Assembly: GCA_014529385.2 (NCBI GenBank) | Contig: CM043945.1 | Location: 156,496,741 to 156,560,740, forward strand | Direction of reading: 5' to 3' | DNA: 64,000 nt | DNA from: Adiantum capillus-veneris | Lineage: Eukaryota; Streptophyta; Polypodiopsida; Polypodiales; Pteridaceae | In this document: in pieces, positions 49,707 to 59,998 of the stretch | Position numbering within the stretch: the stretch's first letter is position 1 | How the letters are laid out: each line of letters starts with the position of its first letter | Notes under the pieces: generated by a model | Told to the model about the DNA's origin: nothing | Databases searched by the model: none | Seen by the model: the letters and a program-made list of their open reading frames with translations, nothing else | Position numbers and translations under genes: made by a program

Positions 49707-50345
49707 CTCCCCCTCAAGCTCTGCATGTCGCAGAGTCCAAGCATAGTCCGGAAATGTTGAATCTTCTCAGCTCCGAGGGCCTTGGTAAAGATATCCGCTA
49801 TTGGCTCCTCTGTGCTGACGTAGACCAAGTCGATGTCGCCCGCCAACACTCGCTCTCGAACGTAGTGGTAATGGACCTCTATGTGCTTGGTCCTAGCATG
49901 GAACACTGGGTTCCTAGCCAACTGCATGCTGCTGAGGTTGTCACAATGGATGACAATCTGCTGGTCCACCTGCAGTCCCAATTCCTCAAGTAATGTGCGT
50001 AGCCAAGCTACCTCGCATGCCGCAACTGCTGGGTACTCGGCCTCTGTGCTCGATAAAGCAACCGTAGGCTGCTTTTTGCTGCTCCAAGTAACAACAGCAC
50101 TCCCAAAAGAGAATATGAAGCCACTCGTAGATCTCCTATCAAAAATGCTACCTGCCCAATCTGCATCTGTATACCCATACAATGCTAATGGCACATCTGC
50201 TGCATAGAACAATGCATAGCCAAGAGTCCCTTGCACATACAGAAGTGTGTGTCGTAGTCCATCCAAATGTGGCTTCCTCGGAAGCTGCATGAACTGACTC
50301 TCCAAGCCTACTATGTAGCTCAAGTCTGGCCTTGTGATAGTCAAG
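49707..50345 (-). pseudogene. RNase H end of copia polyprotein (D2)
   Basis: C-terminal part of the Ty1/copia polyprotein. ITRPDLSYIVGLESQFM, GYTDADWAGSIFDRRSTSGF (first catalytic Asp region of RNase H), VALSSTEAEYPAVAACEVAW (catalytic Glu), IHCDNLSSMQLARNPVFHAR then TKHIEVHYH (third Asp), and DIFTKALG. The reading is open over about 220 codons, which is well preserved. It has no start of its own: its 5' end is fused in frame to antisense M3 sequence at GGYLTITRP. The four-residue active site is intact, but RT is gone. Confidence 0.8.
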
Positions 50346-51674
50346 TACCCTCCAATAGGCATTTGTATTATGATTTCTCCCATCAAGAGAGACTTGTTAC
50401 AATACAATCTTTCTGTTCCTTGTGATCTAGGTGATTCTATGAAGATGGAAAGCTTCATGCATCACAAGCATAACAAAAAACTTGTGGAAAGCATTAACTA
50501 TCCCAAGTCTCAGTCCCAAGACCTCAAACACCTTCGAAGGTGGAGAGAGCTAGTAGGGAATGAGGGTAGAGAAGAGGAATAAGTAACATTCCATAGGAGA
50601 AAGAACTAGTTTCTCACTTATCATCACTCTTCTCGCTAGTATACATAATAGCATAGTAATGAATATGGAGAAGATGGAAAGCTTAAGCATTGAAGCATGG
50701 CTCTTGGTTGGAATTGCATTCCATAGCCAAGAGTGTTGGTGTAGGATCTCAACCTCTCTACTTTCTTGGAGAAGGAGAGGGAGCTCTTGCACTTTGCATT
50801 TCACCGAATGAGAGTATGTGTGAGTGTGTGTGGGAGAGTATACCCCCCAAGCATGCCCCTAGATTCCTTGGTTGACCCACCTTGTAGCTCATGCTTGAAG
50901 CTCATTGGACCCCTCCAGGCCTAGCCAATCACAAGCAGGAGATAAATCAAGTAGCAAGGGTAGCCTTGGGACAAGTGTCCCCCTTTCCCCTTTGAGAGAG
51001 AGGACTTGATAAATGTTAAAAAAATTAATTAAATCTTCTAAATTATTATTGGACCCCTTGGGTGGCCAACCAATAGGATTTAGGCACACCATGAGGGCAA
51101 CATGAGAAGGAACTTGACAAGTGTCCCTTTTTCTTTCTTTGTACCAAGCTTGCCTTGAGTAAGTGTATGGGTGTTCTCTCTCATCCCCCCTCTTGTAGGG
51201 CTCGCCCCCTCCTTGTAGGGATTAGTGTTGACTTTTGCACACCTCAAGTCACTCAACTTTGGACTCGATTCCCACCACAAGCTTGAACCTTAAACCCCTC
51301 AAGCTTGGGCCGGTTTCTAACTCAAGTACAACCCTAGCATCTCAAGCAAGAAAACTACCTCAAGCATCTCAGTCATCAAGCACCTCAAGCACCTTAAGCT
51401 TGGGCCATGTTCCCACCTCAAGCTCAGCTCTAGATTACCTAAGGTCAAAGGAATTTTACACTAACTATTGGAGGTCTTCAATGAAGCTAACCTAAGGTCT
51501 TCATGCTTTGATAGATCATCTCTCATTTGGGCCCAACCATTGGACCCGTGTTGAGATAGATCTATAAGCAGATGTCTATATCCGAACCCTTGTTCCCGTT
51601 TATTCTCCCACATTAAATGATTAATTTAATATGAGAAAATCATTTGGTTTGGTTATATATTATATTTTATGACA
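50346..51674 (-). mobile_element. M3: truncated M-family LTR
   Basis: About 1.33 kb aligned with M1 and M2, starting TGTCATAAAATATAATA (51674 downward). It lacks the last ~235 bp of the LTR. The join to D2 lies at CAAGTA/CCCTCCAA (50345/50346). No target duplication. The deletion that created this join probably also removed the integrase core of C. Confidence 0.75.
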
Positions 51675-52340
51675 CAAGATTTCTCTTACTACAACTTACA
51701 ACCTTGAAAGCAATGGAAAGAGTGAAAGAGGGAATCCTCCTATCATCAAAGCTTTGGGCCAAGGCTTGCGAAGGAAGCGTTGGTGAGTGGACAAAACTAT
51801 TGCCATATGCTTGATGGGATAATCATACACACAACACATAGCAAAGTAACTGGCTATATGCCTGCGGAGCTGATGTATGGTCAAAAGCTAGTAATACTTA
51901 TTGAAGATATAATTCCCACATGGAATGTACTACCTTGGCAAGAGGGGCTTAGCAGGGAACATCTCCTTGCATTGTGCATAAGGAAACTAGAGTGAAGACC
52001 TAGAGACATTGAGGCTACAAAAGAACGACTCAAAAATGCAAGGTTTAAAAACAAGGACTACTTTGATAACCGACATCAGCTCAGGGCAAAGCAATCAAGA
52101 CCGTATGTTGTAAAGCATGTGCATGAAAATGCTACTTACAACTTGTCTGAACTAGATGGTACAGAAGTAAAGGTTTTAATTGCAAGAAAAAGGATCAAAG
52201 TGTTTAAGAGAAGAGGAGACAGTGATCCAGAAGATGTTGAGGAGGAGGAAGAGCACACCACAGGTGAAGATCAAAGTGAAGATGAAGCGTTGGAAGCTAT
52301 CAATAAAGATGAAATCATGGAAGATATACAAGGGATTTGA
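51675..52340 (+). pseudogene. Integrase C-terminal half of element C
   Basis: Reads ESNGKSERGNPPIIKALGQG (just after the catalytic Glu region). After a frameshift come VTGYMPAELMYGQKLVILIE then DIIPTWNVLP (YGQ-x-x-x-P motif), RARFKNK-like and VKHVHENATYNLSELDGTEV (C-terminal barrel, LDG). The tail is IARKRIKVFKRRGDSDPEDV and acidic residues to 52340. The zinc module and the first two catalytic Asp are absent (removed at 49386-51674). Confidence 0.65.
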
Positions 52341-52945
52341 AACTCCTAAAAAAATCATATGTGGCACATACCAGAGGATGTGCAAGTTTAGAGAGGGTGG
52401 ATGTCGTGTTGTGACACGTACATAGTGGGAATATGCTACAAGATCTATCTTACAACTTTTCAGATACACAAGTATATTTTCTATAATGTATATATGCATA
52501 TCTAAGTATAATAATAAGCTTTCTATCTCATCCTATTATTTATTTCAAGGGTAACATATTCTTACTTTATCGTTAGAAAGTGCTCTGGAAAAAATTGTCA
52601 ATAGCTCCGCCTCTTTAACTTGGGGCAAAAAGCATTGGTTCTTTCTTTTTACTATGTCATTATCATCTCATACCCTAGCTAGATCCTATATCTAGGATAA
52701 CTTCCAATATCTATATACTCTATGTAATTTTTATATATTTCCTATATTTCTTTTTAATAGCTACTAGGAAGGAATCAAATCCTAGTGGGACATTAGCTTG
52801 CATGATTTTCAAAGATTTTAATGCATTATTGCAAGGATGATTACAAACATCTGTCAAGGAGTAATTTCATGATTTCATATTGCATGAAGTGTCCATTGGA
52901 ATAAAATGAAAGTCTAAGCTAAGGGGACCACAAGAAAACTTTTGC
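52341..52945. other. 3' untranslated region of element C
   Basis: 600 bp between the polyprotein end and the 3' LTR. No ORF of note. AAGGGGACCACAAGAAAA at 52921-52938 may serve as the polypurine tract. Confidence 0.45.
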
Positions 52946-53651
52946 TGCCAGAAATGTACCCTATTTTGATGAAGTTTTTACACAAGGTTCCAGTTCGAAT
53001 TGGAAAAAATATATTAAATGGGGGTCGTAGCTTATGAGCTGAATGTTTTGCCCCTATGTTTATATTTTTATTTGGAGCCACAATGATCAAAATAGTGGAC
53101 CCCAGTCTACCCACATCATGCACAGACAACTCATTTCCAACTTTGCCAGTTCCTGTTCACATTGACTAGCTCTTCTCTTTCTTGTGTAATCCTTGGGGGT
53201 TTCCTTCACCTATAAAAGGTGACCTCTTATTCCTTGAAATTCATTCAAGAGGGAGTGAGAGTATTCATGCTAAATTAGCCTTTAGCCCCACACTTGCCTT
53301 TGAGGAAGGCTAGCTAAACTTGAAAGCATCCTTGTACACATCAACTCCAATCAATCAAGGCCAAAGTATTGTATCTCTTGCCATGTTCATCAAATTGGCA
53401 AACTTTCTTGAAGCGGTTGATAAGTGAGGTGGTTTTTTTTTTCTTTGTTATTTTGTTAATTTTTTTTACATCTTCAAACTCAATCTTTACATCTACATCT
53501 TCTACTATTTCTACCTTTACTCCTATCTCCATCTCTCTTGTGTCCTAATTGTTTCTCTTGAAGGCATTCAAGAAACAACGCTCTATCAACAACCTTCTTG
53601 TGAAGAAATACTAGTGCACAAGGTACATATCTTCTCGCTACAGGTACATCT
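52946..53651 (+). repeat. 3' LTR of element C, first part
   Basis: Starts TGCCAGAAATG. Continues after copia D at 58931. Matches 36629-37310 from base 52967 on. Confidence 0.75.
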
Positions 53652-53973
53652 TGTAAAGAATGAGGATGCAAGAGAGCTACACAAGGCAAGCACAAAGCAC
53701 ACAGAGATGGAAAGCTTCTTCTTCTTCTTCACAGAAAAGAGAGTACAAAATGACTAAGTGCTAAAGCTGAAAAGTAGCACATATGTACCTGCGGTCACTA
53801 AGTGTGAACTCGCTAGAAGCGTACTAGGCTGGCACTATAAGTGTAGTCCAACTGTAGAATCACTGGCAGAGATCCTCCGTGTCGGTTACCTAACGCGCCA
53901 GTGAGTAAATGTCGTAAGTGGCCAAGACCCATAGTGGATGCCAGCTCAAGGTGTAGAGCTCAACATCTCAACA
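53652..53973 (-). repeat. 3' LTR of copia D
   Basis: 322 bp, TGTTGAGATG… (53973) to …CTTTACA (53652) in element orientation. Confidence 0.9.
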
Positions 53974-53985
53974 CTCCCCCTCGAG

Positions 53986-54762
53986 CTCTGCATGTCGCAG
54001 AGTCCAAGCATAGTCCGGAAACGTCGAAGCTTCTCAGCTCCGAGGGCCTTGGTAAAGATATCCTCTATCTGCTCCTCTGTGCTGACGTAGACCAAGTCGA
54101 TGTCACCCGCCAACACTCACTCTCGAACGTAGTGGTAAAGGACCTCTATGTGTTTGGTCCTGGCATGGAACACTGGGTTCCTAGCCAACTACATGCTGCT
54201 GAGGTTGTCACAATGGATGAAAATCTGCTGGTCCAACTGCACTCCCAAGTCCTCAAGTAATGTGAGTAGCCAAGCTACCTCGCACGCCGCAAGTGTTGCA
54301 CCTCTGTACTCGGACTCTGTGCTCTATAAAGCAACCGTAGGATGCTTTTTGCTACTCCAAGTAACACCAGCACTCCCAAAAGAGAACATGAAGCCACTCG
54401 TAGATCTCCTATCAACAATTCTACCTGCCCAATCTACATCTGTATACCCATACAATGCTAATGGTGCATCTGGTGCATAGAACAATGCGTAGTCAAGAGT
54501 ACCTTGCACATACCTAAGTGTGAAGTCGTACTCCATCCAAATGTGGCTTCCTCGGAAGTTGCATGAACTGACTCTCCAAGCCTACTGTGTAGCTCAAGTC
54601 TGGCCTTGTGATAGTCAAGTAGATTAGACTACCCACAATCTTCCTGTACATCTTGACATCCTCAACAACATCACCCTTCTCTGCACTCAGCTTTGCATTA
54701 ACATCCAAGGGAATAGAAATTGGCTTACAATCAGCCATACCATACTTTGACAACATGTACAA
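53986..54762 (-). pseudogene. RNase H region of copia D
   Basis: End of the copia polyprotein in several frames: YGMADCKPISIPLDVNAKLS (54762 on), KIVGSLIYLTITRPDLSYTV, then GYTDVDWAGRIVDRRSTSGF and SSKKHPTVAL. The later part (VYVSTEEQIEDIFTKALGAE) is readable near 54.05 kb. A frameshift at about 54530 and a stop after VAL break it. D2 keeps the same region open, which shows how much this copy decayed. Confidence 0.75.
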
Positions 54763-54774
54763 AGCATAATGTCT

Positions 54775-55911
54775 CTATGATAGCGATACACCCTTTGGAG
54801 TCCCGATCACCTCAATGCCAAGAAAGTAGCGCAACTGGCCTAAATCTTTCATTTCAAACTCCTGTTTGAGCAGACCCTTCACATGGTCAATCTCCATAGC
54901 ATTGTCACCAACAATAATAAGGTCATCTACATATATGGTAATGACCACAATCCCCACATCACTCTCACGTACATAGAGTGAATGATCAGCATGAGCTCTC
55001 CTAAAACCAATACTGACAAGATACTTGGCAATCCTGTCATACCATGCTCTAGAGCCCTGCTTCAAACCATACAAAGCTTTGAGAAGTCTGCATACGTAAT
55101 CTGGGTAACCTGGATCGACATAACTAGGTGGTTGATCCATATACACTTCCTCTTGCAACTCACCATTCAAGAAGGCATTCTTTACATCCATTTTATGCAT
55201 AATCCATCCTCTAGATGTAGCCACTGCTATGACAGCTCTCACAGTCGTCATCTGTGCCACTGGAGCAAAGGTCTCCTCATAGTCTATGCCATACGTCTGT
55301 GCATAACCCTTTGCGACCAGCCTTGCCTTGTGACGCTCAATGTTACCATCAGCCTTATGCTTGGTTTTATACACCCATTTACAGCCAATAGCTTTCTTGC
55401 CACTTGGCAATGGCACCAACTCCAATGTGTCGTTTGCTTCCAATGCAGCCATCTCTTCATTCATTGCATCATCCCAATGCACATTTCCAAATGCATCCTC
55501 AAAACATGTGGGCTCCACATCCTGTATCACCTTAGCCATGTAGGCTTGGTGATGCGTTAGATACCCATCATAAGTCAATTTTTGAACTGGATTTCTAACT
55601 CTATTAGATCTGCGCGGTCTTGGGTCACTCCTTTGCCCTCTAGCATCTTCTTGTACTTTCCTTACACCAGGTGTCCTGACAGCCGGAATTCCAAATTCCT
55701 CATCAAGACTTTGTTCAGAACCATCTGAATCCATGTCTACATGTGAAAATCCTGATGATGCATCAGCCATAAAGGGAGGTTCATCAACCTTTTCCTTTCC
55801 TTTTCGTGATACATTCCTTGTACCTGTTGGTGGAGTAACCTGCATACGTAGTCTACCATTCCATGGTTTCTCAACAGAGCCACGAGAAGAGGACTCTTGT
55901 GGTCCACTCAA
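54775..55911 (-). CDS. Reverse transcriptase segment of copia D
   Basis: 378-codon open frame. A linker of about 130 residues (Ser/Arg/Lys rich) is followed by the RT domain: CFEDAFGNVHWDDAMNEEMA, IGCKWVYKTKHKADGNIERH then [51 protein letters not shown] (catalytic Asp of motif A), KALYGLKQGSRAWYDRI, and IYVDDLIIVGD (catalytic YVDD). It ends at KGVSLS, just before the RNase H part. The RT motifs are intact; the ORF is cut off by a stop from integrase upstream and RNase H downstream. Ty1/copia assignment is certain. Confidence 0.9.
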   Translation of the reverse strand: MSGPQESSSRGSVEKPWNGRLRMQVTPPTGTRNVSRKGKEKVDEPPFMADASSGFSHVDMDSDGSEQSLDEEFGIPAVRTPGVRKVQEDARGQRSDPRPRRSNRVRNPVQKLTYDGYLTHHQAYMAKVIQDVEPTCFEDAFGNVHWDDAMNEEMAALEANDTLELVPLPSGKKAIGCKWVYKTKHKADGNIERHKARLVAKGYAQTYGIDYEETFAPVAQMTTVRAVIAVATSRGWIMHKMDVKNAFLNGELQEEVYMDQPPSYVDPGYPDYVCRLLKALYGLKQGSRAWYDRIAKYLVSIGFRRAHADHSLYVRESDVGIVVITIYVDDLIIVGDNAMEIDHVKGLLKQEFEMKDLGQLRYFLGIEVIGTPKGVSLS

Positions 55912-55992
55912 AACCTATGACTGCGGCCTCACATTTTGTACAACCACATCATCTTTTACATCAGCCCCAATAGTGCCATGTGCATTACTGTA

Positions 55993-56720
55993 CTAGCTGC
56001 TCATATCATCAAAGACTACATCTCTGCTCACTCGTAATTCTCGTGTAGTAGGATTGTAGCACCTGTACCCCTTTTTTTCAAGAGAATATCCCACAAGAAT
56101 ACATTTCTCTGCTTTAGGATCCAATTTCCTACGCAACTCATTTGGTACATGCACGTAAGCTATGCAGCCAAACACTTTCAAGTGTGCCAAATCAGGCTTT
56201 GTACTTGTAAACTTTTCCTCAGGTGTTACATCATGCACCGCAGCTGTAGGTGTCTTGTTCATAATGTACACAGCTGTATTTACGGCTTCAGCCCAGAAAT
56301 GATGAGGCATGTTCTTCTCATTCATCAATGCACGTGCAACCTCTGCAATGTGCCTGTTTTTCCTTTCTGCAACCCCATTCTGTTGTGGAGTATATCTGCA
56401 TGTAAACTGCCTGCGTATACCATGCATTCGCAGAAAATCTGAAAAATCATTGGAGAAGTACTCTCCCCCTCCATGTGACCTCAATGTCTTGATTTGCATA
56501 TCTGTCTCCTTCTCAATCATGACTTTGAAGTCTTAAAAGTGACCAAACACTTCACTTTTGTTATGCATGAAGTAGACCCATACTTTCCTTGTATGGTCAT
56601 CAATGAAAGAGACATAATACCTGCAACCATGTATACTTGCAGTATCGATTGGACCCCAAACATCTGTGTGCACCACCTCAAGTGGCTTTTGCATACATTG
56701 CGCTCATGTGGAAATGAGCC
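55993..56720 (-). pseudogene. Integrase of copia D
   Basis: DDE integrase. First part in another frame: LEVVHTDVWGPIDTASIHGC (catalytic Asp in HTDVWGP) and YYVSFIDDHTRKVWVYF. After a TAA come MIEKETDMQIKTLRSHGGGE (55993-56520 open), QNGVAERKNRHIAEVARALM (catalytic Glu), HLKVFGCIAYVHVP and KCILVGYS. The second catalytic Asp, normally S-D-x-G-G-E, is His here (RSHGGGEY, GAT to CAT). This alone would abolish strand transfer. Confidence 0.8.
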
Positions 56721-56726
56721 CTTTGA

Positions 56727-58295
56727 CTATTTTCCAAACTGGCATGCTGCACACACTTTATGCATGCCATCCACCTTGAATTTGGGCAAACCTTTAACAA
56801 TCTGTTTTGATTGCATGCTGCACAATCTCTGCTCATTGACATGGCCAATGTGTTTGTGCCAAATGTCAACATCAGCCACAACACCTGTGCCCTGTGCAAA
56901 TAATGCAGCTTTTACCTCAGGCATGTCTACATTCAGCGTAAACATTCTGCCCACACATTTTCCCTCTGTGATCAGCTTACAACCATTCTGGAAATCTTCT
57001 ACATAACAGCCATTTGGATTGAAGCGAACCTGCAAACCCTGCTCAACCATTTTTCCAACAGAAACAAGATTCTTTGTAATGTTTAGGACATGAAGTACAT
57101 CCGCTAAGTACTTTGATTTCCCACTCTTCGTATTTAGAGGTATGTCCGCTACATGAGCAATGGGGTGAGCTGTGTCATCTCCTGTCTGCACATAGCCTGA
57201 CACATCTGGTTTGCACATATCTCTAAACCACTCTCCACGAGACGTCATGTGATTAGAGGCACCTGAATCCACATACCAAACATCATTTTGGGTGGAATTC
57301 TCTGCAGTCATTGTATTCATTACATGCTGTATAACAAACATGCGCTCGTTTTTGCTCTCATCTGCATCTCTGCTAGTAGATGCATAGTTGCCCTGTTCTC
57401 TCCTTCCACTTGCTTTTCCCTTTGGACAGTCACGTGACATGTGACCTCTTTCACCACAAGTCCAACATTCTCTGCTATCTGGAGTATGTTGTTGCCTGCT
57501 TGATCCTGCACCACAACCTCTTTGACTCCCCCTGCCTTGAGACTGGTTTCCCCTGCCACCTGTATTGTTTTGATTTGATTGACCTTCCAGAAATTGGCCC
57601 CTGCAACCCCTTGGTCCTCGACCACGACCTCTACCTCTACCTCTGTTGGAGTTAGAATAGAAGGCCTGTTCAGAATTATTTCTACCATGAGAAGAAGATG
57701 TGTCAAGGTTCTTCTCCTCAAGAATAAGCATAGAAATCAAATCTTGGAACACGGGGATGTCGTCTCTGGTATTCATGGAAGACCTAAAATGTACATACTC
57801 CTCTCCTAGACCATCCAAGCATGCACAGACAATGTCATCATCTTCCACTGAGACTTTAATAGATCCAAGAGCCTCAATGATACTCATGATCTTCAAGGCA
57901 TAATCATTGATTGAGAGGTTGTTCCTCTTAACCTGATTTAGCTCCGACTTTAGTTGAAGCTTCCTGGCCTTGGTGCTCACCTCGAACACTCTGCCTAAGT
58001 TTCTCCATGCAATGGCGGGGGTTTCAGCATCTTGTGGATAGCCCATCATGCCATCTGTGATACTCATAGAAAGCGAATACATCACTTTGCCCCGGCCTTG
58101 TTGCCAGTCCCTCAAAGCTTTCCTTTGTTCTACTGTAGCATTTGCCTCGGGAATCTCTAGTTCCTTTTCATTGTCTCCTTCTCCATAGTCCCAATAACCT
58201 TTTCCTTTTAGGAAATTAGTTATTCTGAACTTCCACGCAGGGTAGTTATTTTTCTCAAGCTTCTTAGTAACAATCTGTCTGAAACCGTCAGACAT
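56727..58295 (-). CDS. Gag, protease and GAG-pre-integrase of copia D
   Basis: 522-codon open frame beginning with ATG at 58295. Residues 1-200 are the copia gag (KKLEKNNYPAWKFRITNFLK, DWQQGRGKVMYSLSMSITD, LKSELNQVKRNNLSINDYAL). An RG-repeat region follows at about 217-262. Zinc knuckle CWTCGERGHMSRDC at 277-290, binding packaged RNA. Protease active site VWYVDSGASNHMT at 339-351 (DSG at 343-345). The GAG-pre-integrase module WHKHIGHVNEQRL…CAACQFGK at 479-522 holds the H-H-C-C zinc ligands. The frame ends at a TAG right after QFGK, where CAG (Gln) is usual, cutting it off from integrase. Gag and protease look intact. Confidence 0.9.
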   Translation of the reverse strand: MSDGFRQIVTKKLEKNNYPAWKFRITNFLKGKGYWDYGEGDNEKELEIPEANATVEQRKALRDWQQGRGKVMYSLSMSITDGMMGYPQDAETPAIAWRNLGRVFEVSTKARKLQLKSELNQVKRNNLSINDYALKIMSIIEALGSIKVSVEDDDIVCACLDGLGEEYVHFRSSMNTRDDIPVFQDLISMLILEEKNLDTSSSHGRNNSEQAFYSNSNRGRGRGRGRGPRGCRGQFLEGQSNQNNTGGRGNQSQGRGSQRGCGAGSSRQQHTPDSRECWTCGERGHMSRDCPKGKASGRREQGNYASTSRDADESKNERMFVIQHVMNTMTAENSTQNDVWYVDSGASNHMTSRGEWFRDMCKPDVSGYVQTGDDTAHPIAHVADIPLNTKSGKSKYLADVLHVLNITKNLVSVGKMVEQGLQVRFNPNGCYVEDFQNGCKLITEGKCVGRMFTLNVDMPEVKAALFAQGTGVVADVDIWHKHIGHVNEQRLCSMQSKQIVKGLPKFKVDGMHKVCAACQFGK

Positions 58296-58596
58296 CTTGA
58301 AGCACTAAGACAAAATAGCTGCAATCTGCAAAAACCTGCAAATCTGTTGAGCTTGCTATCGTGGTACCTGTAACGCTTTCTACACTCAACGAGTGTCCAC
58401 AATCAAGCGTACATACAACCACTGTACTTGTACAATAAATCTCTGTATACTGCACTTTGGAGACCTGTTCAGAAACTTGTGCGAAAAACCCCTAAAAAAA
58501 ATTTCGCTACGCGAGGCGCCTTCGGTATCTGGTCGTGGATTGCGAACGAAGGGATTGTGATGCTCTTGCTCTCTTAGCCTCTCTTGCCTGCACCAA

Positions 58597-58608
58597 GATC
58601 TGATACCA
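58597..58608 (-). other. Primer-binding site of copia D
   Basis: TGGTATCAGATC on the element strand immediately after the LTR end CTTTACA. Initiator tRNA-Met type. Confidence 0.9.
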
Positions 58609-58930
58609 TGTAAAGAATGAGGATGCAAGAGAGCTACACAAGACAAGCACAAAGCACACAGAGATGGAAAGCTTCTTCTTCTTCTTCACAGAAAAGAGAG
58701 TACAAAATGACTAAGTGCTAAAGCTGAAAAGTAGCACATATGTACATGCGGTCACTAAGTGTGAACTCGCTTGAAGCGTACTAGGCTGGCACTATAAGTG
58801 TAGTCCAGCTGTAGAATCACTAGCAGAGATCCTCCGTGTCGCTCACCTAACGCGCCAGTGAGTAAATGCCGTACGCGGCCAAGACCCGTAGTGGATGCCA
58901 ACTCAAGGTGTAGAGCTCAACATCTTAACA
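58609..58930 (-). repeat. 5' LTR of copia D
   Basis: 322 bp, close match to the 3' LTR. Outside it on the element strand stands GAGGGGGAG, like the PPT beside the other LTR. Confidence 0.9.
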
Positions 58931-59651
58931 CTCCCCCTCCACGAAGTATTGTCTACGTGCAAGAATAGGTCTTGGGAGGGAAACTTATCTTCTCTTCACT
59001 TCTCTCATATCTACATATTGCACATACTAGAGTTATCCTAGATGAATAATCCACATGATGTGAATTTCTATTGCTTCCACTCCGTGCAATCTATTGCAAT
59101 TAACGTATGGATTAGCCACCATAAAATACACTTTTAACAATGTATAGTGCTTCTCTTTGGCCCAGAAAGGCTCAATGAAATAATTCTATCACCAGATCTC
59201 ATCATACTACCCCTTATAGACTATAACTTCTCTTTTGACATAAGTGTAGTTATCTTGCTATGAATCAAGAGGATTTGTACACACAATCAAATCCAATCAC
59301 TAGACAAAACATATATATTATGGTAAGCACAAAATTACAATTCCAAAGAACAATTCGTAGCCTATTTGGTCGGCAAATATTGAATGCTATTAGCTCATCT
59401 ATTAACCCTTTTATATTACCCTTGGTACGATACGACCATAGCCTTGATGTTTTCATCTTTGTGTTGTTTTGATATTCTATTTCTTGTTCTTTCTTTGTGT
59501 GTGTGAGTGCAAAAGAGAAAGAGTGGGGCTTCTTTGATTGCACTTCCTTTCAAACCCTAGACTTCATGGCATCTATCGTATAACTCCTTCATATAGTTTT
59601 TGGCGTTCTCTCACAAACTCTCACAGCCAAAAGCCTAGTGCTTTCCTGGCA
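58931..59651 (+). repeat. 3' LTR of element C, second part
   Basis: Continues 53651; matches 37318-38043 (for example GGCTTGGGAGGGAAACTTATC-type wording and CTTGATGTTTTCATCTTTG). Ends TTTCCTGGCA, pairing with TGCCAG at 52946. Confidence 0.75.
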
Positions 59652-59998
59652 AGACCATAAACTTCTTGACACCGTACCATGGGTAGAAGATCTATTTGAT
59701 AAGCTACAAGGCTCTACCTACTTTAGTAGGATTGAACTTAAAAGTGGCTATTATCAAAAAATGATAGTGAATAAAGATATTATAAAGATCGCTTTTTGCA
59801 CAATGTTTGGTCTTTATGAATATCGTGTCATGCCTTTGGCCTTGGCAAACGCTCCAGCCACATTCAACCGCTTAATGGAGAAAATTTTTATACCCCCACT
59901 ACAAGTTTACTGGAGTGTTCTTTGATGATATTATCATCTACTCCAATTCTCTCAAGGAGCATAAGCAACATATCCAGATAATCTTTCAAGCTTTGAGG
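59652..59998 (+). pseudogene. Element I: gypsy reverse transcriptase fragment
   Basis: RT palm segment of another gypsy family: VPWVEDLFDKLQGSTYFSRI, ELKSGYYQKMIVNKD, YEYRVMPLALANAPATFNRL then MEKIF. After a frameshift come TGVFFDDIIIYSNSLKEHKQ and IIFQALR. Motif A has Glu where the catalytic Asp belongs (RIELKSGYYQ); the FFDD motif remains. Flanked on the left by the element C LTR and cut on the right by element H. Upstream and downstream parts of this element are not in the window. Confidence 0.75.

Larger units (their letters stand above)
49386..50345 (-). mobile_element. D2: truncated copia element (3' LTR and RNase H end)
   Basis: Minus-strand copia of the same family as D. LTR 49386-49706 (321 bp, TGTAAAG…TCAACA), PPT-side CTTGAGGGGGAG on the minus strand, then the end of pol. 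Truncated at 50345, where D's homology continues at 54616; from there the sequence is M-family LTR. It sits in element C at the RNase H-integrase junction. Confidence 0.8.
53652..58930 (-). mobile_element. Copia element D, nearly complete, in the LTR of C
   Basis: 5279-bp Ty1/copia element on the minus strand: 5' LTR 58609-58930, PBS TGGTATCAGATC (58597-58608, directly adjacent), gag-protease 58295-56727, integrase to about 55990, RT and RNase H to about 54000, PPT CTCGAGGGGGAG at 53974-53985, 3' LTR 53652-53973. LTRs are 322 bp each. No clean 5-bp duplication (ACATCT left, CTCCCC right). Stops and frameshifts make it inactive, though it is better preserved than the gypsy elements. Confidence 0.9.

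Noticed and set aside
49754-50207. Plus-strand ORFs over the copia RNase H (also 53901-54480, 54982-55560, 56149-57006)
   Set aside because: Antisense shadows of the copia polyprotein; the minus strand carries the conserved motifs.
53647-58935. 5-bp duplication around copia D
   Set aside because: CATCT and CTCCC differ; at best CT overlaps.
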